This document shows, one piece after another, positions 1-6,032 of a stretch of 9,819 nucleotides of DNA. A program made the translations under genes and the position numbers. This DNA comes from Actinomycetota bacterium (GTDB taxonomy: Bacteria > Actinomycetota > Actinomycetes > Streptosporangiales > Streptosporangiaceae). A model generated the notes under the pieces. The model saw only the letters and a program-made list of their open reading frames with translations, ran no database searches and was not told the DNA's origin. Each line of letters begins with the position of its first letter. Position 1 is the stretch's first letter. The DNA is taken from positions 28,569 through 38,387 of the forward strand of contig PMST01000652.1 of the NCBI GenBank assembly GCA_003168295.1, in the 5' to 3' direction.

Positions 1-243
1 GCCGTGGTGTTCTGGGCCAAGACGATCAGGGATGAGTTCCGGATCAAGCGCGGTGAGACGCTCACTGGTTCCTCCGAGGAGGCCGAAGGCCTTCCCTTCG
101 GGGTCGGGACGATCCACGTCCCCGCGGCCCAGTCCGCGGCGCCCGCCGAGGATGAAGACCCGGAGCTCAGCGCCTACAACGCCTACCTGACCCGGCTCAA
201 CGCCGAGGTCAAGAACCATGGCAGGTGGCACGGACTGCGATAA
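1..243 (+). CDS. C-terminal end of a probable membrane protein (possibly SURF1-like), partial
   Basis: The reading frame is open from the first base and stops with TAA at 241-243, so only the last 80 codons are present. The visible part begins with a hydrophobic stretch (VVFWAKTIRDEF), as if leaving a last membrane helix. A charged, Ala/Pro/Glu-rich soluble tail follows, ending near AYNAYLTRLNAEV. This FW..RDE helix exit with a polar tail resembles the C-terminus of actinobacterial SURF1-type cytochrome oxidase assembly proteins, but the diagnostic N-terminal part lies outside the window, so the family is a guess. The DUF3817 gene follows about 30 nt downstream on the same strand, which suggests co-transcription. 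I am fairly sure it is coding and unsure of its identity. Confidence 0.6.
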   Translation, partial: AVVFWAKTIRDEFRIKRGETLTGSSEEAEGLPFGVGTIHVPAAQSAAPAEDEDPELSAYNAYLTRLNAEVKNHGRWHGLR

Positions 244-275
244 GCGGTTCTCGGGACGATCAGGAGATGAAAGTC

Positions 276-617
276 GTGGAAGCAGCGGTGCTCCGGTACC
301 GGGTAATGGCCTACATCACCGGCGTGGTGCTGGTCTTCTTGTGTTTCGTCGGCATCCCGCTGCAGGTCGCGGGGCATCCCGCCGTAGCCAATAACGTCGG
401 CGTGGTGCACGGCATCTTGTACATCATCTACCTGGTGTTCGCCTGGATGCTGTCCAGGAAGCTCCGGCTGGCGAACAAGCCGACCGTGATCATGTTGCTG
501 GCGGGCACGGTCCCGATCATGACGTTCATCGTCGAGCGGTGGATCACCCGCCGCTTCATCACCCCCGCGCTCGCCAGCCAGGCCGAACCGGCCGAGCCGG
601 TAAGCCCCCGGGCTTGA
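276..617 (+). CDS. DUF3817 domain-containing integral membrane protein
   Basis: A 113-residue protein with three predicted membrane helices (about residues 11-30, 43-62 and 70-88) and a short polar Ala/Pro/Glu-rich tail. The opening LRYRVMAYITG, the central VVHGILYIIYLVFAW and the late IMTFIVERW match the DUF3817 family of small actinobacterial membrane proteins, whose function is not established. I chose GTG 276 because AGGAG at 262-266 lies 9 nt upstream, and because family members start just before the LxRYRVMA segment. GTG 225 and ATG 267 are in frame; 225 would overlap the upstream gene and 267 has its purines directly abutting the start. The methyltransferase gene begins 7 nt after the stop, so this is probably an operon member. 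Confidence 0.85.
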   Translation: MEAAVLRYRVMAYITGVVLVFLCFVGIPLQVAGHPAVANNVGVVHGILYIIYLVFAWMLSRKLRLANKPTVIMLLAGTVPIMTFIVERWITRRFITPALASQAEPAEPVSPRA

Positions 618-624
618 TGAGCCG

Positions 625-1248
625 GTGACGGACCATTATTTCTCGCCGCATCCGCGGGCGGGGCACCGCCCGGGCCGGGTGCGGGTGATCCTGCCCGGCG
701 TGTACCTGGAACTGGCGACCGACGCCGGGATGTTCTCCCCCGAGCGACTCGACCCGGGCACCCGCCTGCTGCTCGACGAGACCCCTGCCCCGCCAGCCTC
801 CGGTGACCTGCTCGACCTGGGCTGCGGCTACGGGCCGATCGCCTGCGTGCTGGCGGCCCGCTCGCCGGGCGCCGCCGTGTGGGCGGTCGACGTCAACGAG
901 CGGGCCCTTGAGCTGTGCGCGCGGAACGCGGCCACGGCCGGACTGTCCAACGTCCGCTGCGTCACCCCGGAGGACGCGTCGGTGCCGGACCGGTTCGCCG
1001 GGATCTGGTCCAACCCGCCCATCCGCGTCGGCAAGCAGGCGCTGCATGAGCTGCTGGGCCGCTGGCTGAGCCATCTGGCCCCCGGGAGCCAGGCGCACCT
1101 GGTGGCCGGGCGCAACCTCGGCGCCGATTCACTGCACCGCTGGCTCGCCGAGCAGGGCTGGTCCGTGACGCGTCTGGCCGCACGGAGCGGTTACCGGCTG
1201 CTGCAGGTCGAGTACCTGCCCGAACGAACCGTGGTGACTCCCCCGTGA
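625..1248 (+). CDS. Class I SAM-dependent methyltransferase, MTS/RsmC-like
   Basis: A 207-residue Rossmann-fold methyltransferase of the MTS (methyltransferase small) family, typified by RsmC, which modifies guanine N2 in 16S rRNA. The sequence shows the family N-terminus (DHYFSP), motif I LDLGCGYGPI (about residues 63-72), the acidic motif VDVN (88-91) that contacts the SAM ribose, and the catalytic SNPPIR motif (129-134) typical of enzymes acting on exocyclic or ring nitrogens. It is half the length of E. coli RsmC and lacks that protein's duplicated N-terminal domain, as is usual for actinobacterial homologues. GTG 625 is the start because the conserved DHYF motif follows at once; no good Shine-Dalgarno is visible, so coupling to the upstream gene is likely. 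Its stop overlaps the next gene's start by 4 nt. An rRNA substrate is inferred, not shown. Confidence 0.85.
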   Translation: MTDHYFSPHPRAGHRPGRVRVILPGVYLELATDAGMFSPERLDPGTRLLLDETPAPPASGDLLDLGCGYGPIACVLAARSPGAAVWAVDVNERALELCARNAATAGLSNVRCVTPEDASVPDRFAGIWSNPPIRVGKQALHELLGRWLSHLAPGSQAHLVAGRNLGADSLHRWLAEQGWSVTRLAARSGYRLLQVEYLPERTVVTPP

Positions 1249-1868
1249 CCCCGCCCGCGCCAGCTGGCGGCAAATCCAGCGACCAGGCCGGCCCGCGGCA
1301 GCTCCGTCCGACCGAAGTCAAGCGGCTCAACCGCGAGTGGCGGCGGGCCAGCGGATCGCGCCTGGCCGTGCTGCTGGATTCGGTGAGCCAGCCGTTCAAC
1401 GTGGGGTCCATCGTCCGCTCCGCTGCTGCCTTCGGAGCTGAGCAGCTGTGGCTGTGCGGTAACACTGCGCCGTTCGGCCGTCCGGGGGTGGGCAAGACCG
1501 CGCTCGGCACCCAGCGGCTGGTCCGCGCCACGCAGGAGCCGGACCCGGTCGCCGCGGCCAAGGCGGCGGCGGCGCTGGGCCTGCGCGTGGTGGCGGTCGA
1601 GCTGGCGGCCGGTGCCGTCCCGCTGCACGAGGCCCCGCTGGACGGCGATGTCTGCCTCGCGGTCGGCAACGAGGATCACGGCTGTACGGCGGCGCTGCTC
1701 GCCGTCGCCGACGCGGTCACTTACATCCCGCAGCCGGGCCGGGTCGGGTCGCTGAACGTCGCGGTGGCGGCAGCGGTGGCGATGGCCGAGGTCCGGCGCA
1801 GGAACTGGACCGCGGCCGTCGCCCCGTTTCCCCCCGGCCTGCGGGACGGGCAGGAGCCTGCCGAGTAA
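1245..1868 (+). CDS. TrmH-family (SpoU/SPOUT) RNA methyltransferase
   Basis: A 207-residue SPOUT-class RNA 2'-O-methyltransferase. All three SpoU motifs are visible. Motif 1 is FNVGSIVRSAAAFG (residues 51-64, with catalytic Arg58). Motif 2 is LAVGNEDHG (138-146). Motif 3 is YIPQPGRVGSLNVAVAAAVA (160-179), which forms the trefoil-knot SAM pocket. The N-terminal 35 residues are Pro/Ala-rich and then basic (EVKRLNREWRR), plausible for RNA contact. There is no L30-like substrate domain, so it is a minimal form. Whether the target is tRNA or rRNA cannot be read from sequence. Start GTG overlaps the preceding methyltransferase stop (GTGA), so the two RNA-modification candidates are probably translationally coupled. 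Confidence 0.88.
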   Translation: MTPPAPAGGKSSDQAGPRQLRPTEVKRLNREWRRASGSRLAVLLDSVSQPFNVGSIVRSAAAFGAEQLWLCGNTAPFGRPGVGKTALGTQRLVRATQEPDPVAAAKAAAALGLRVVAVELAAGAVPLHEAPLDGDVCLAVGNEDHGCTAALLAVADAVTYIPQPGRVGSLNVAVAAAVAMAEVRRRNWTAAVAPFPPGLRDGQEPAE

Positions 1869-1919
1869 TCCGGCATCCGCTGGACAGCCGTAGTTCACCA
1901 GGTCAGTGCCCGGAACAGG

Positions 1920-1932
1920 CATACTAGCCATC
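1920..1932 (+). promoter_or_regulatory. Possible -10 element for a leaderless glycerophosphodiesterase mRNA
   Basis: CATACT at 1920-1925 fits the actinobacterial -10 pattern (NANNNT) and lies exactly 7 nt before an in-frame GTG at 1933. That is the geometry of leaderless transcripts, in which transcription begins at or next to the start codon. No Shine-Dalgarno precedes GTG 1933. A weak -35 candidate (TTCACC, 1894-1899) would need a long 20-nt spacer, so only the -10 is argued. Confidence 0.35.
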
Positions 1933-2715
1933 GTGGTCGTACCGTTCCTTGAGCACCCGCGCCCCATCGCCTTCGCGCACCGGGGCGGGGCGGCCCACGC
2001 GCCTGAGAACTCCTGGTCCGCCTTCGAACACGCGGTCAAGCTGGGCTACGCCTACCTGGAGACCGATGCCCGCGCGACCTGTGACGGGATGCTGATGGCG
2101 TTCCATGACCGGACGCTCGACCGCATGACCGACGCGTCCGGCCCGATCGGCGCCCGGTCCTACCGTGAGGTCACCGACCTGCGGGTAGCGGGCACCGAGC
2201 CGATACCGCTCATCGAGGACCTGCTCGGCGCGTGGCCCGACGTGCGCTTCAACATCGACCTCAAGGATGAGCCCGGGATTTCCCTGCTGCCCGGCGTGCT
2301 GCGCCGGACCGATGCGTGGGACCGGGTCTGCGTGACCTCGTTTTCCGGCAGCAGGCTCCGGGCCGCGCGCGGGCTCTTGGAGCGGCCGGTGTGCATGACC
2401 ACCTCGCCCGCCGCAATCGCCGCCGTCCGGTGCGCGATCGGCTCAACCCACCCAGGGCCGCAGACCCGCCTGCTCGCCAGCAGGCTGTCCCGGTCGGATG
2501 CGCGCTGCGCTCAGGTTCCGGCGCGGGTGGCTACCGGTTCGTTCGTACGCCGGGCGCACGCGCTCGGGCTCGACGTGCACGTGTGGACCGTCAACGACCG
2601 GGCCGAGATGACCAGGTTCCTGGACCTGGGCGCCGACGGGCTCATGACCGACGACATCGAAACGCTTCGCGATGTCCTCATCGAGCGGGGTCAATGGCAT
2701 CCGCGGAGCCCGTAG
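1933..2715 (+). CDS. Glycerophosphodiester phosphodiesterase (GDPD family)
   Basis: A 260-residue TIM-barrel phosphodiesterase that hydrolyses glycerophosphodiesters from phospholipid turnover to glycerol-3-phosphate and an alcohol. The catalytic set is intact: HRGG (His16, Arg17), ENS (Glu25), ETDARAT (Glu43, Asp45), the second catalytic His in FHDRTLD (His58), and DLKDE (Lys111). The C-terminal HVWTVND (216-222) and GADGLMTDD strands close the barrel. No signal peptide is visible, so it is probably cytosolic. GTG 1933 is preferred over GTG 1906: the nine extra residues look unrelated to the family, and a -10-like element sits 7 nt before 1933. It follows the TrmH gene by about 60 nt, probably as a separate unit, and precedes rbpA as in Streptomyces. 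Confidence 0.88.
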   Translation: MVVPFLEHPRPIAFAHRGGAAHAPENSWSAFEHAVKLGYAYLETDARATCDGMLMAFHDRTLDRMTDASGPIGARSYREVTDLRVAGTEPIPLIEDLLGAWPDVRFNIDLKDEPGISLLPGVLRRTDAWDRVCVTSFSGSRLRAARGLLERPVCMTTSPAAIAAVRCAIGSTHPGPQTRLLASRLSRSDARCAQVPARVATGSFVRRAHALGLDVHVWTVNDRAEMTRFLDLGADGLMTDDIETLRDVLIERGQWHPRSP

Positions 2716-2728
2716 CGGAGCGCCTCCG
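2716..2728 (+). terminator. Small hairpin after the glycerophosphodiesterase stop
   Basis: CGGAG (2716-2720), loop CGC, CTCCG (2724-2728) begins one base after the stop codon. The stem is short and has no T-run, so termination is only a possibility. It sits between the GDPD stop and the separate rbpA promoter. Confidence 0.25.
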
Positions 2729-2803
2729 GCGGACGGCCACGGCAGCCTGCGACCCGATAGCTGCGATCTTCTTGCCGAAACACGATTGGGTAACGCCCGC
2801 AGG

Positions 2804-2830
2804 GGGAATCTTGTCCGGGTATTCAGCGTT
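2804..2830 (+). promoter_or_regulatory. SigR-type promoter of rbpA (GGGAAT-N18-GTT)
   Basis: GGGAAT at 2804-2809 and GTT at 2828-2830 are separated by exactly 18 nt, a full match to the consensus for Streptomyces SigR (mycobacterial SigH), the ECF sigma factor of the thiol-oxidative stress response. Transcription would start near 2837, giving a roughly 30-nt leader that includes the rbpA ribosome site. rbpA is a known SigR target in Streptomyces coelicolor, so motif and downstream gene agree. A second housekeeping promoter may exist but I cannot assign one. Confidence 0.8.
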
Positions 2831-2868
2831 GATGAGTAGTACCGCTGACCGCCTGGGAGGCAGCAAGC

Positions 2869-3255
2869 ATGGCTGAACGCGCACTCCGCGGCACCCGGCT
2901 CGGTGCGACAAGTTACGAGAATGACCGTAACACTGACCTCGCGCCCCGTCAGGATGTTGCTTTCGACTGCCCGAATGGGCACCATTTTAGCGTGCCTTTC
3001 GCAGCTGAGGCGGAACTTCCCGGTACGTGGGAGTGTCGTGTCTGCGGAGCGGTAGCGATCGCTGCCAGCGGCGAATCGCCGTCTCCGAAGAAGGCGAAGC
3101 CGCCACGCAGCCACTGGGACATGCTGATGGAGCGACGGACCGTGGAAGACCTCGAGGCCGTACTGGCCGAGCGTCTCCAGGTCATCAAGGAGCGCCGCGG
3201 CACCGATCGCGGCCAGGACGCCAGCACTCACCGCACGCAGCGCCGGAGCGCCTGA
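2869..3255 (+). CDS. rbpA: RNA polymerase-binding protein RbpA
   Basis: A 128-residue RbpA, the actinobacterial transcription factor that binds RNA polymerase and group I/II sigma factors, stabilises the open complex and raises basal rifampicin tolerance in Streptomyces. The order of regions is canonical: the N-terminal tail (ERALRGTRLGATSYENDR), the core with Cys34, His38, Cys56 and Cys59 (CPNGH...WECRVCG; a zinc site in the S. coelicolor protein), the Lys-rich basic linker (74-80), and the sigma-interacting domain starting at HWDMLMERRT (82-91). The C-terminal tail (about 108-128) is polar and Arg/Thr-rich. ATG 2869 has GGGAGG (2855-2860) 8 nt upstream. It is transcribed alone from a SigR-type promoter and is convergent with ppm1. 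Confidence 0.96.
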   Translation: MAERALRGTRLGATSYENDRNTDLAPRQDVAFDCPNGHHFSVPFAAEAELPGTWECRVCGAVAIAASGESPSPKKAKPPRSHWDMLMERRTVEDLEAVLAERLQVIKERRGTDRGQDASTHRTQRRSA

Positions 3256-3260
3256 CCAGA

Positions 3261-3292
3261 AGCGCCTAACCGGCCCAGACGAGCTTAGCGCT
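3261..3292. terminator. Inverted repeat between convergent rbpA and ppm1
   Basis: AGCGCCTAA (3261-3269) and TTAGCGCT (3285-3292) can form an 8-bp stem with one bulged C and a 15-nt loop. It occupies the 35-bp gap and reaches the ppm1 stop codon. The position suits a bidirectional terminator, but there is no T-run on either strand. The left arm also belongs to an imperfect direct repeat of AGCGCCTGACC (3247-3257). Confidence 0.35.
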
Positions 3293-4079
3293 ACCTGCCC
3301 TGACGCAGGTTCCGCGCTTCCACGTGAGAGCTGAGTTGGCGCAGCCGTCGCGCCGTGCCCCACTGTGCGACCCGCCAGAACGCCTCAAGCATGATGTTGC
3401 TGCTCATCTTCGAAGCGCCGTGCTCACGCTCCACGAAAGTGATCGGCACCTCGACGATCTTCATGCCTGCCCGGGCGACCCTGATGGTCAGGTCAATCTG
3501 GAAGCAGTATCCCGTCGACTCGACCTCGTTCAGGCTGATCTTCGCCAGCGTGGAGGCACGATAGGCGCGGAAGCCCGCGGTGGCGTCCCGGACGCCGAGG
3601 CCGAGCATGAGCCGAGTGTAGATATTGGCGCCGCGAGAGAGCAGCTCGCGGGACTTGGGCCAGTTGACCACCTTGCCGCCGCGCATCCACCGGGAGCCGA
3701 TGGACAGGTCCGCGTGGGCCAGCGCGCCCACCAGGCTGGGCAGGTGCTCCGGCTGGTGCGAGCCGTCCGCGTCCATTTCCACGATCACGTCGTAGCCGCG
3801 CTCGAGCGCCCAGCCGAAAGCGGCTATGTAGGCCTTACCCAGGCCCGCCTTCTCCGACCGGTGCATGACCTGCACGTGCGGGTCGGCCTCGGCCAGCTTG
3901 TCCGCGATGTCACCGGTGCCATCCGGGCTATTGTCGTCAACGATCAGCAGGTCGGCCGCCGGGAGCGCCGCCCTGACCCGGCCCGCGATGGACTCAAGGT
4001 TCTGCCGTTCGTTGTAGGTCGGCATGACGATGACGATCCGGTCGGCCGGCGGCTCGGCGGATGGATTTGGCTCTATCAC
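3291..4079 (-). CDS. ppm1: Polyprenol monophosphomannose synthase (GT2)
   Basis: A 262-residue GT-A glycosyltransferase of the dolichol-phosphate mannose synthase family. It transfers mannose from GDP-mannose to polyprenyl phosphate at the inner membrane face, supplying the donor for O-mannosylation and other extracellular mannosylation. Visible motifs are VMPTYNE (18-24), VDDNSPDGT (47-55), the metal-binding EMDADGSHQPE with DAD at 103-105, GSRW (128-131), the family block around WPKSRELLSRGANIYTR (140-156), and the GHGASKM-like EHGASKM segment (219-225). No membrane helices or fused acyltransferase (Lnt) domain are present, as in the catalytic-only Streptomyces enzyme. The start is GTG with a weak purine stretch just upstream. 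The rbpA-ppm1 convergence matches Streptomyces gene order. Confidence 0.93.
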   Translation of the reverse strand: MIEPNPSAEPPADRIVIVMPTYNERQNLESIAGRVRAALPAADLLIVDDNSPDGTGDIADKLAEADPHVQVMHRSEKAGLGKAYIAAFGWALERGYDVIVEMDADGSHQPEHLPSLVGALAHADLSIGSRWMRGGKVVNWPKSRELLSRGANIYTRLMLGLGVRDATAGFRAYRASTLAKISLNEVESTGYCFQIDLTIRVARAGMKIVEVPITFVEREHGASKMSSNIMLEAFWRVAQWGTARRLRQLSSHVEARNLRQGR

Positions 4080-4327
4080 GACCCCTGCCTATCGCTGCGT
4101 CTGGGGGGAACAGGCTGTACTGGTCAGGACAACTCGTCACGGACGGTGCAGGCCATGATATCCCGGCGCGCACCGGCGCTCCGACATGGCGGTTCCCGAT
4201 CAGCGACACACCCCTCTGCTCGTCTTCAGCACACAACGAACCGGCCAGGAGATTCGTGCCCGGCCAGGTTCGTGGCTGCTCCGTCCGGTGGCTGCCCCGC
4301 CTGGAGGAGCAGGCGGACAGCAAGAAA

Positions 4328-4420
4328 GGAAAAGGACCCGGGCAGCGCCTTCGGACCGGAGTCCATCCCGCTGGCAACGGGCTTGGCCTCCGTTGTCTAC
4401 TGGGTGCCCGGGCCCTTTCC
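4328..4420. ncRNA. Candidate structured RNA element (three-way junction fold), unassigned
   Basis: The ends pair with each other: 4328-4344 (GGAAA, AGG, CCCGGGCA blocks) with 4405-4420 (TGCCCGGG, CC, TTTCC), about 15 bp with one bulge and one A-C mismatch. Two hairpins lie inside: GGAC-CGGA-GTCC (4353-4364) and an 8-bp stem GGCAACGG (4373-4380) with CCGTTGTC (4390-4397), which contains one G-U pair on the plus strand. Outside, CTGGA (4301-4305) could pair with TCCAG (4435-4439). The strand is undecided: the plus strand keeps the G-U in the inner stem, the minus strand turns the outer mismatch into G-U. It matches no RNA family I recognise, and chance pairing in GC-rich DNA is the main alternative. 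Confidence 0.3.
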
Positions 4421-4482
4421 AGGCCCAACCCCCGTCCAGCCGGATAAGCGCGGCAGCCCCCTTCGGTGCCACGCCTAGCCAC

Positions 4483-4508
4483 GAGGGCGGCTGGATGCGC
4501 GCGCCCTC
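4483..4508. repeat. Perfect 7-bp stem-loop in the intergenic region
   Basis: GAGGGCG (4483-4489) and CGCCCTC (4502-4508) form a perfect 7-bp stem with a 12-nt loop. There is no adjoining T-run. It lies about 60 nt past the larger foldable element and could be its 3' boundary or an unrelated hairpin. Confidence 0.35.
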
Positions 4509-4645
4509 ACCATGACGTAGCCCGAACCTGACGAGCCTGCCGGTCCGGCTAGCCAGCCCTGGTGCTGGACTGAGCAGCAACTTACCGCTGATCCCGGCAA
4601 TGTCAACCACGGAGCCGCCGTTACACTACCCAGAGACAATGATCA

Positions 4646-4696
4646 GTTACGATAAGTGACAGCTGGGGAAGTCACAATTCGTGACAGCTGGGGGAA
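4646..4696 (+). promoter_or_regulatory. Tandem 25-bp direct repeat, operator-like (GTNAC-N5-GTGAC twice)
   Basis: Two adjacent units share the layout GTNAC-N5-GTGACAGCTGGGG. Unit 1 is 4646-4670 and unit 2 is 4671-4696, with one extra G in the second. Within each unit the two GTNAC half-sites are 10 bp apart, one helical turn. A further GTTAC lies at 4620-4624. The 3' end of unit 2 also supplies the GGGGGA ribosome-binding site of the L,D-transpeptidase. GTGACAGCT resembles the direct-repeat 9-mer GTCACAGCG described for the actinobacterial response regulator MtrA, which controls cell-wall and division genes. The repeat is seen directly; MtrA as the binder is inference. Confidence 0.55.
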
Positions 4697-4702
4697 ATAT
4701 TG

Positions 4703-5929
4703 TTGTTCAGGCGGAGCCGCGCTGCGGCCGGGGTGGCCTCGGGTCTCAGGAACCGCAAGAGCAGGGTTGCGGTCTTCTGGATGACCGGGCTGACCGCGGC
4801 CATCGTGGTGACCGGCGGAATCGTGATGGCGCTTCGCGCGCACCATAGTGATCATGCGGCGAGCGCAGTGGCTTCGGGGTCAGCCGCGCACCGGCACGGC
4901 GCCCAGACGACCGCGGCGCTGCAGACACTGAGAGTAGTTTCTTCCGTACCGGCCACGGGCGCCCGCGACGTGGACGGCACGCAGCCAATCCAGCTCAGCC
5001 TGTCCGGTGTCCCCGCGGCTAGTTCGCCGCTCCCCCGCCTGTCCCCCTCGGTGCCGGGAACCTGGAGTCACGACGGCACCAGCCTGATCTTCACTCCCTC
5101 GGCCGGCTTCCCCGAGGACACCCAGGTGACGATCTCCGAGCCCGGCCGTCGCGGGCGCGGCCAGGATCGCGGGACCGGTTCGGCCGGGTGGACTGTCAGC
5201 TTCAGCACGGCCTCGTATTCCACGCTGCGCCTGCAGCAGCTCCTGGCCCAGCTCGGCTACCTTCCGCTCAGCTGGTCCCCGCACGTCGACAGCGCCATCA
5301 TGCCCGGCGGTGTCAGCACGCCCAGCAGCGCCGGGGCCCAGCTCTCAGCCGCCTACCAGCCGCCGGGCGGCCAGTTCACCTGGGTCAGCGGTTACCCGTC
5401 CAGCCTGACCAGCCTCTGGCAGCCGGGCGCGGCCAACCTGATCGCCACCGGTGCGATCATGGCGTTCGAGTCCGGGCACGGGCTCCCGCTTGACGGCGTG
5501 GCCGGCCCGAAGGTGTGGACGGACCTACTGCAGGCCGCCGAGGCTCAGCAGGACAACCCGAACGGCTACACCTACGCGATCGCCAGCGAGGTCCTGCCGG
5601 AGACGCTTACCATCTGGCACGACGGGCAGGAGGTACTCAGCAGCCCGGCGAACACCGGAATCCCCGTCGCGCCCACGTCAGACGGCACCTTTCCGGTGTA
5701 CCTGCGCTACCGGTTCCAGGTGATGCAGGGCATCAATCCTGACGGCAGCCACTACGCCGACCCGGTCGAGTACGTCTCCTACTTCCAGGCCGGCGAGGCG
5801 GTTCACTACTTCCCCAGGTACTCCTACGGCTTTCCGCAGAGCCTGGGCTGTGTCGAGCTCCCGCTGGCCGCGGCGGCGCAGGCGTGGCCCTACCTCACCT
5901 ACGGCTCCCTGGTCACCGTCTCGCCTTAG
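4703..5929 (+). CDS. Membrane-anchored L,D-transpeptidase (Ig-like, PG-binding, YkuD)
   Basis: An envelope protein of about 408 residues that probably forms 3-3 or lipoprotein cross-links in peptidoglycan outside the cell. A basic N-terminus (RRSR...RNRKSR) precedes one membrane helix (about 23-46), then a His/Ala/Ser linker, a Big_5-like Ig domain (about 77-170, SSVPATGARDVDG...SLIFTPSAGF), a split peptidoglycan-binding-like domain (175-280, LQQLLAQLGYLP and later MAFESGHGLPLDGVAGPKVW) and a YkuD domain (291-408). The active-site motif is SLGCVELP (about 381-388) with nucleophile Cys near 384 and a histidine near 369. The canonical SHGCVR has His and Arg where this has Leu and Glu. TTG 4703 has GGGGGA 7 nt upstream; TTG 4700 is the alternative. 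A terminator follows. Confidence 0.87.
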   Translation: MFRRSRAAAGVASGLRNRKSRVAVFWMTGLTAAIVVTGGIVMALRAHHSDHAASAVASGSAAHRHGAQTTAALQTLRVVSSVPATGARDVDGTQPIQLSLSGVPAASSPLPRLSPSVPGTWSHDGTSLIFTPSAGFPEDTQVTISEPGRRGRGQDRGTGSAGWTVSFSTASYSTLRLQQLLAQLGYLPLSWSPHVDSAIMPGGVSTPSSAGAQLSAAYQPPGGQFTWVSGYPSSLTSLWQPGAANLIATGAIMAFESGHGLPLDGVAGPKVWTDLLQAAEAQQDNPNGYTYAIASEVLPETLTIWHDGQEVLSSPANTGIPVAPTSDGTFPVYLRYRFQVMQGINPDGSHYADPVEYVSYFQAGEAVHYFPRYSYGFPQSLGCVELPLAAAAQAWPYLTYGSLVTVSP

Positions 5930-5963
5930 CCTCGTCCTGACGCTCGCCGTCGCCGCACCCGAC

Positions 5964-6005
5964 GGCCCGGACCTCACTGGGTGAGGCCGGCCTGGGCTTT
6001 TGTTT
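5964..6005 (+). terminator. Intrinsic terminator of the L,D-transpeptidase gene
   Basis: CCTCAC (5972-5977), loop TGG, GTGAGG (5981-5986) forms a 6-bp stem that extends outward through GGCC on both sides with small bulges. TTTTGTTT follows directly at 5998-6005. A strong GC stem with a T-tract is uncommon in such GC-rich DNA and fits a rho-independent terminator about 40 nt after the stop. Confidence 0.75.
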
Positions 6006-6032
6006 GGCCCTTTTGCCCGGAGGGTCTATACC
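6004..6032 (+). promoter_or_regulatory. Possible housekeeping promoter for the small-protein/CBS pair
   Basis: TTGGCC (6004-6009), a 17-nt spacer and TATACC (6027-6032) give a four-of-six match in each hexamer to the SigA-type consensus with ideal spacing. It lies just after the preceding terminator and upstream of the 6179 gene, leaving a leader of about 140 nt. That leader contains a 5-bp hairpin GGGGT/ACCCC (6090-6094 with 6102-6106). AAGGAG at 6044-6049 is not followed by a usable start codon. Confidence 0.28.

Larger units (their letters stand above)
4080..4645. other. Long non-coding interval between ppm1 and the L,D-transpeptidase
   Basis: This 566-nt stretch separates two divergently transcribed genes and should contain both promoters. 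Open frames across it lack a recognisable family, a good ribosome site and the third-position G/C bias of the neighbours, so I call none. It is rich in potential stem-loops (4328-4420 and 4483-4508 are listed separately). No tRNA, rRNA or known riboswitch core could be recognised. No confident -35/-10 pair for ppm1 could be assigned on the minus strand. Confidence 0.6.

Noticed and set aside
2316..3363. Long frames on both strands over the glycerophosphodiesterase and rbpA
   Set aside because: They are shadows of two genes with intact diagnostic motifs and cross the SigR promoter region.
4301..4439. Identification of the foldable element as 6S RNA or a c-di-AMP (ydaO) riboswitch
   Set aside because: A rod-like fold and the position upstream of a cell-wall gene prompted the idea, but I could not find the 6S central bubble layout or the conserved ydaO core sequences.
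3324..4478. Long plus-strand frame of 384 codons opposite ppm1
   Set aside because: It is antisense to a gene with all polyprenol-phosphate mannosyltransferase motifs; its own translation has no recognisable domain and low-complexity composition.
4200..4610. Minus-strand frame of 136 codons in the ppm1 to L,D-transpeptidase interval
   Set aside because: No ribosome site, no family resemblance, and codon composition unlike its neighbours; the same bases are better explained as non-coding with stem-loops.
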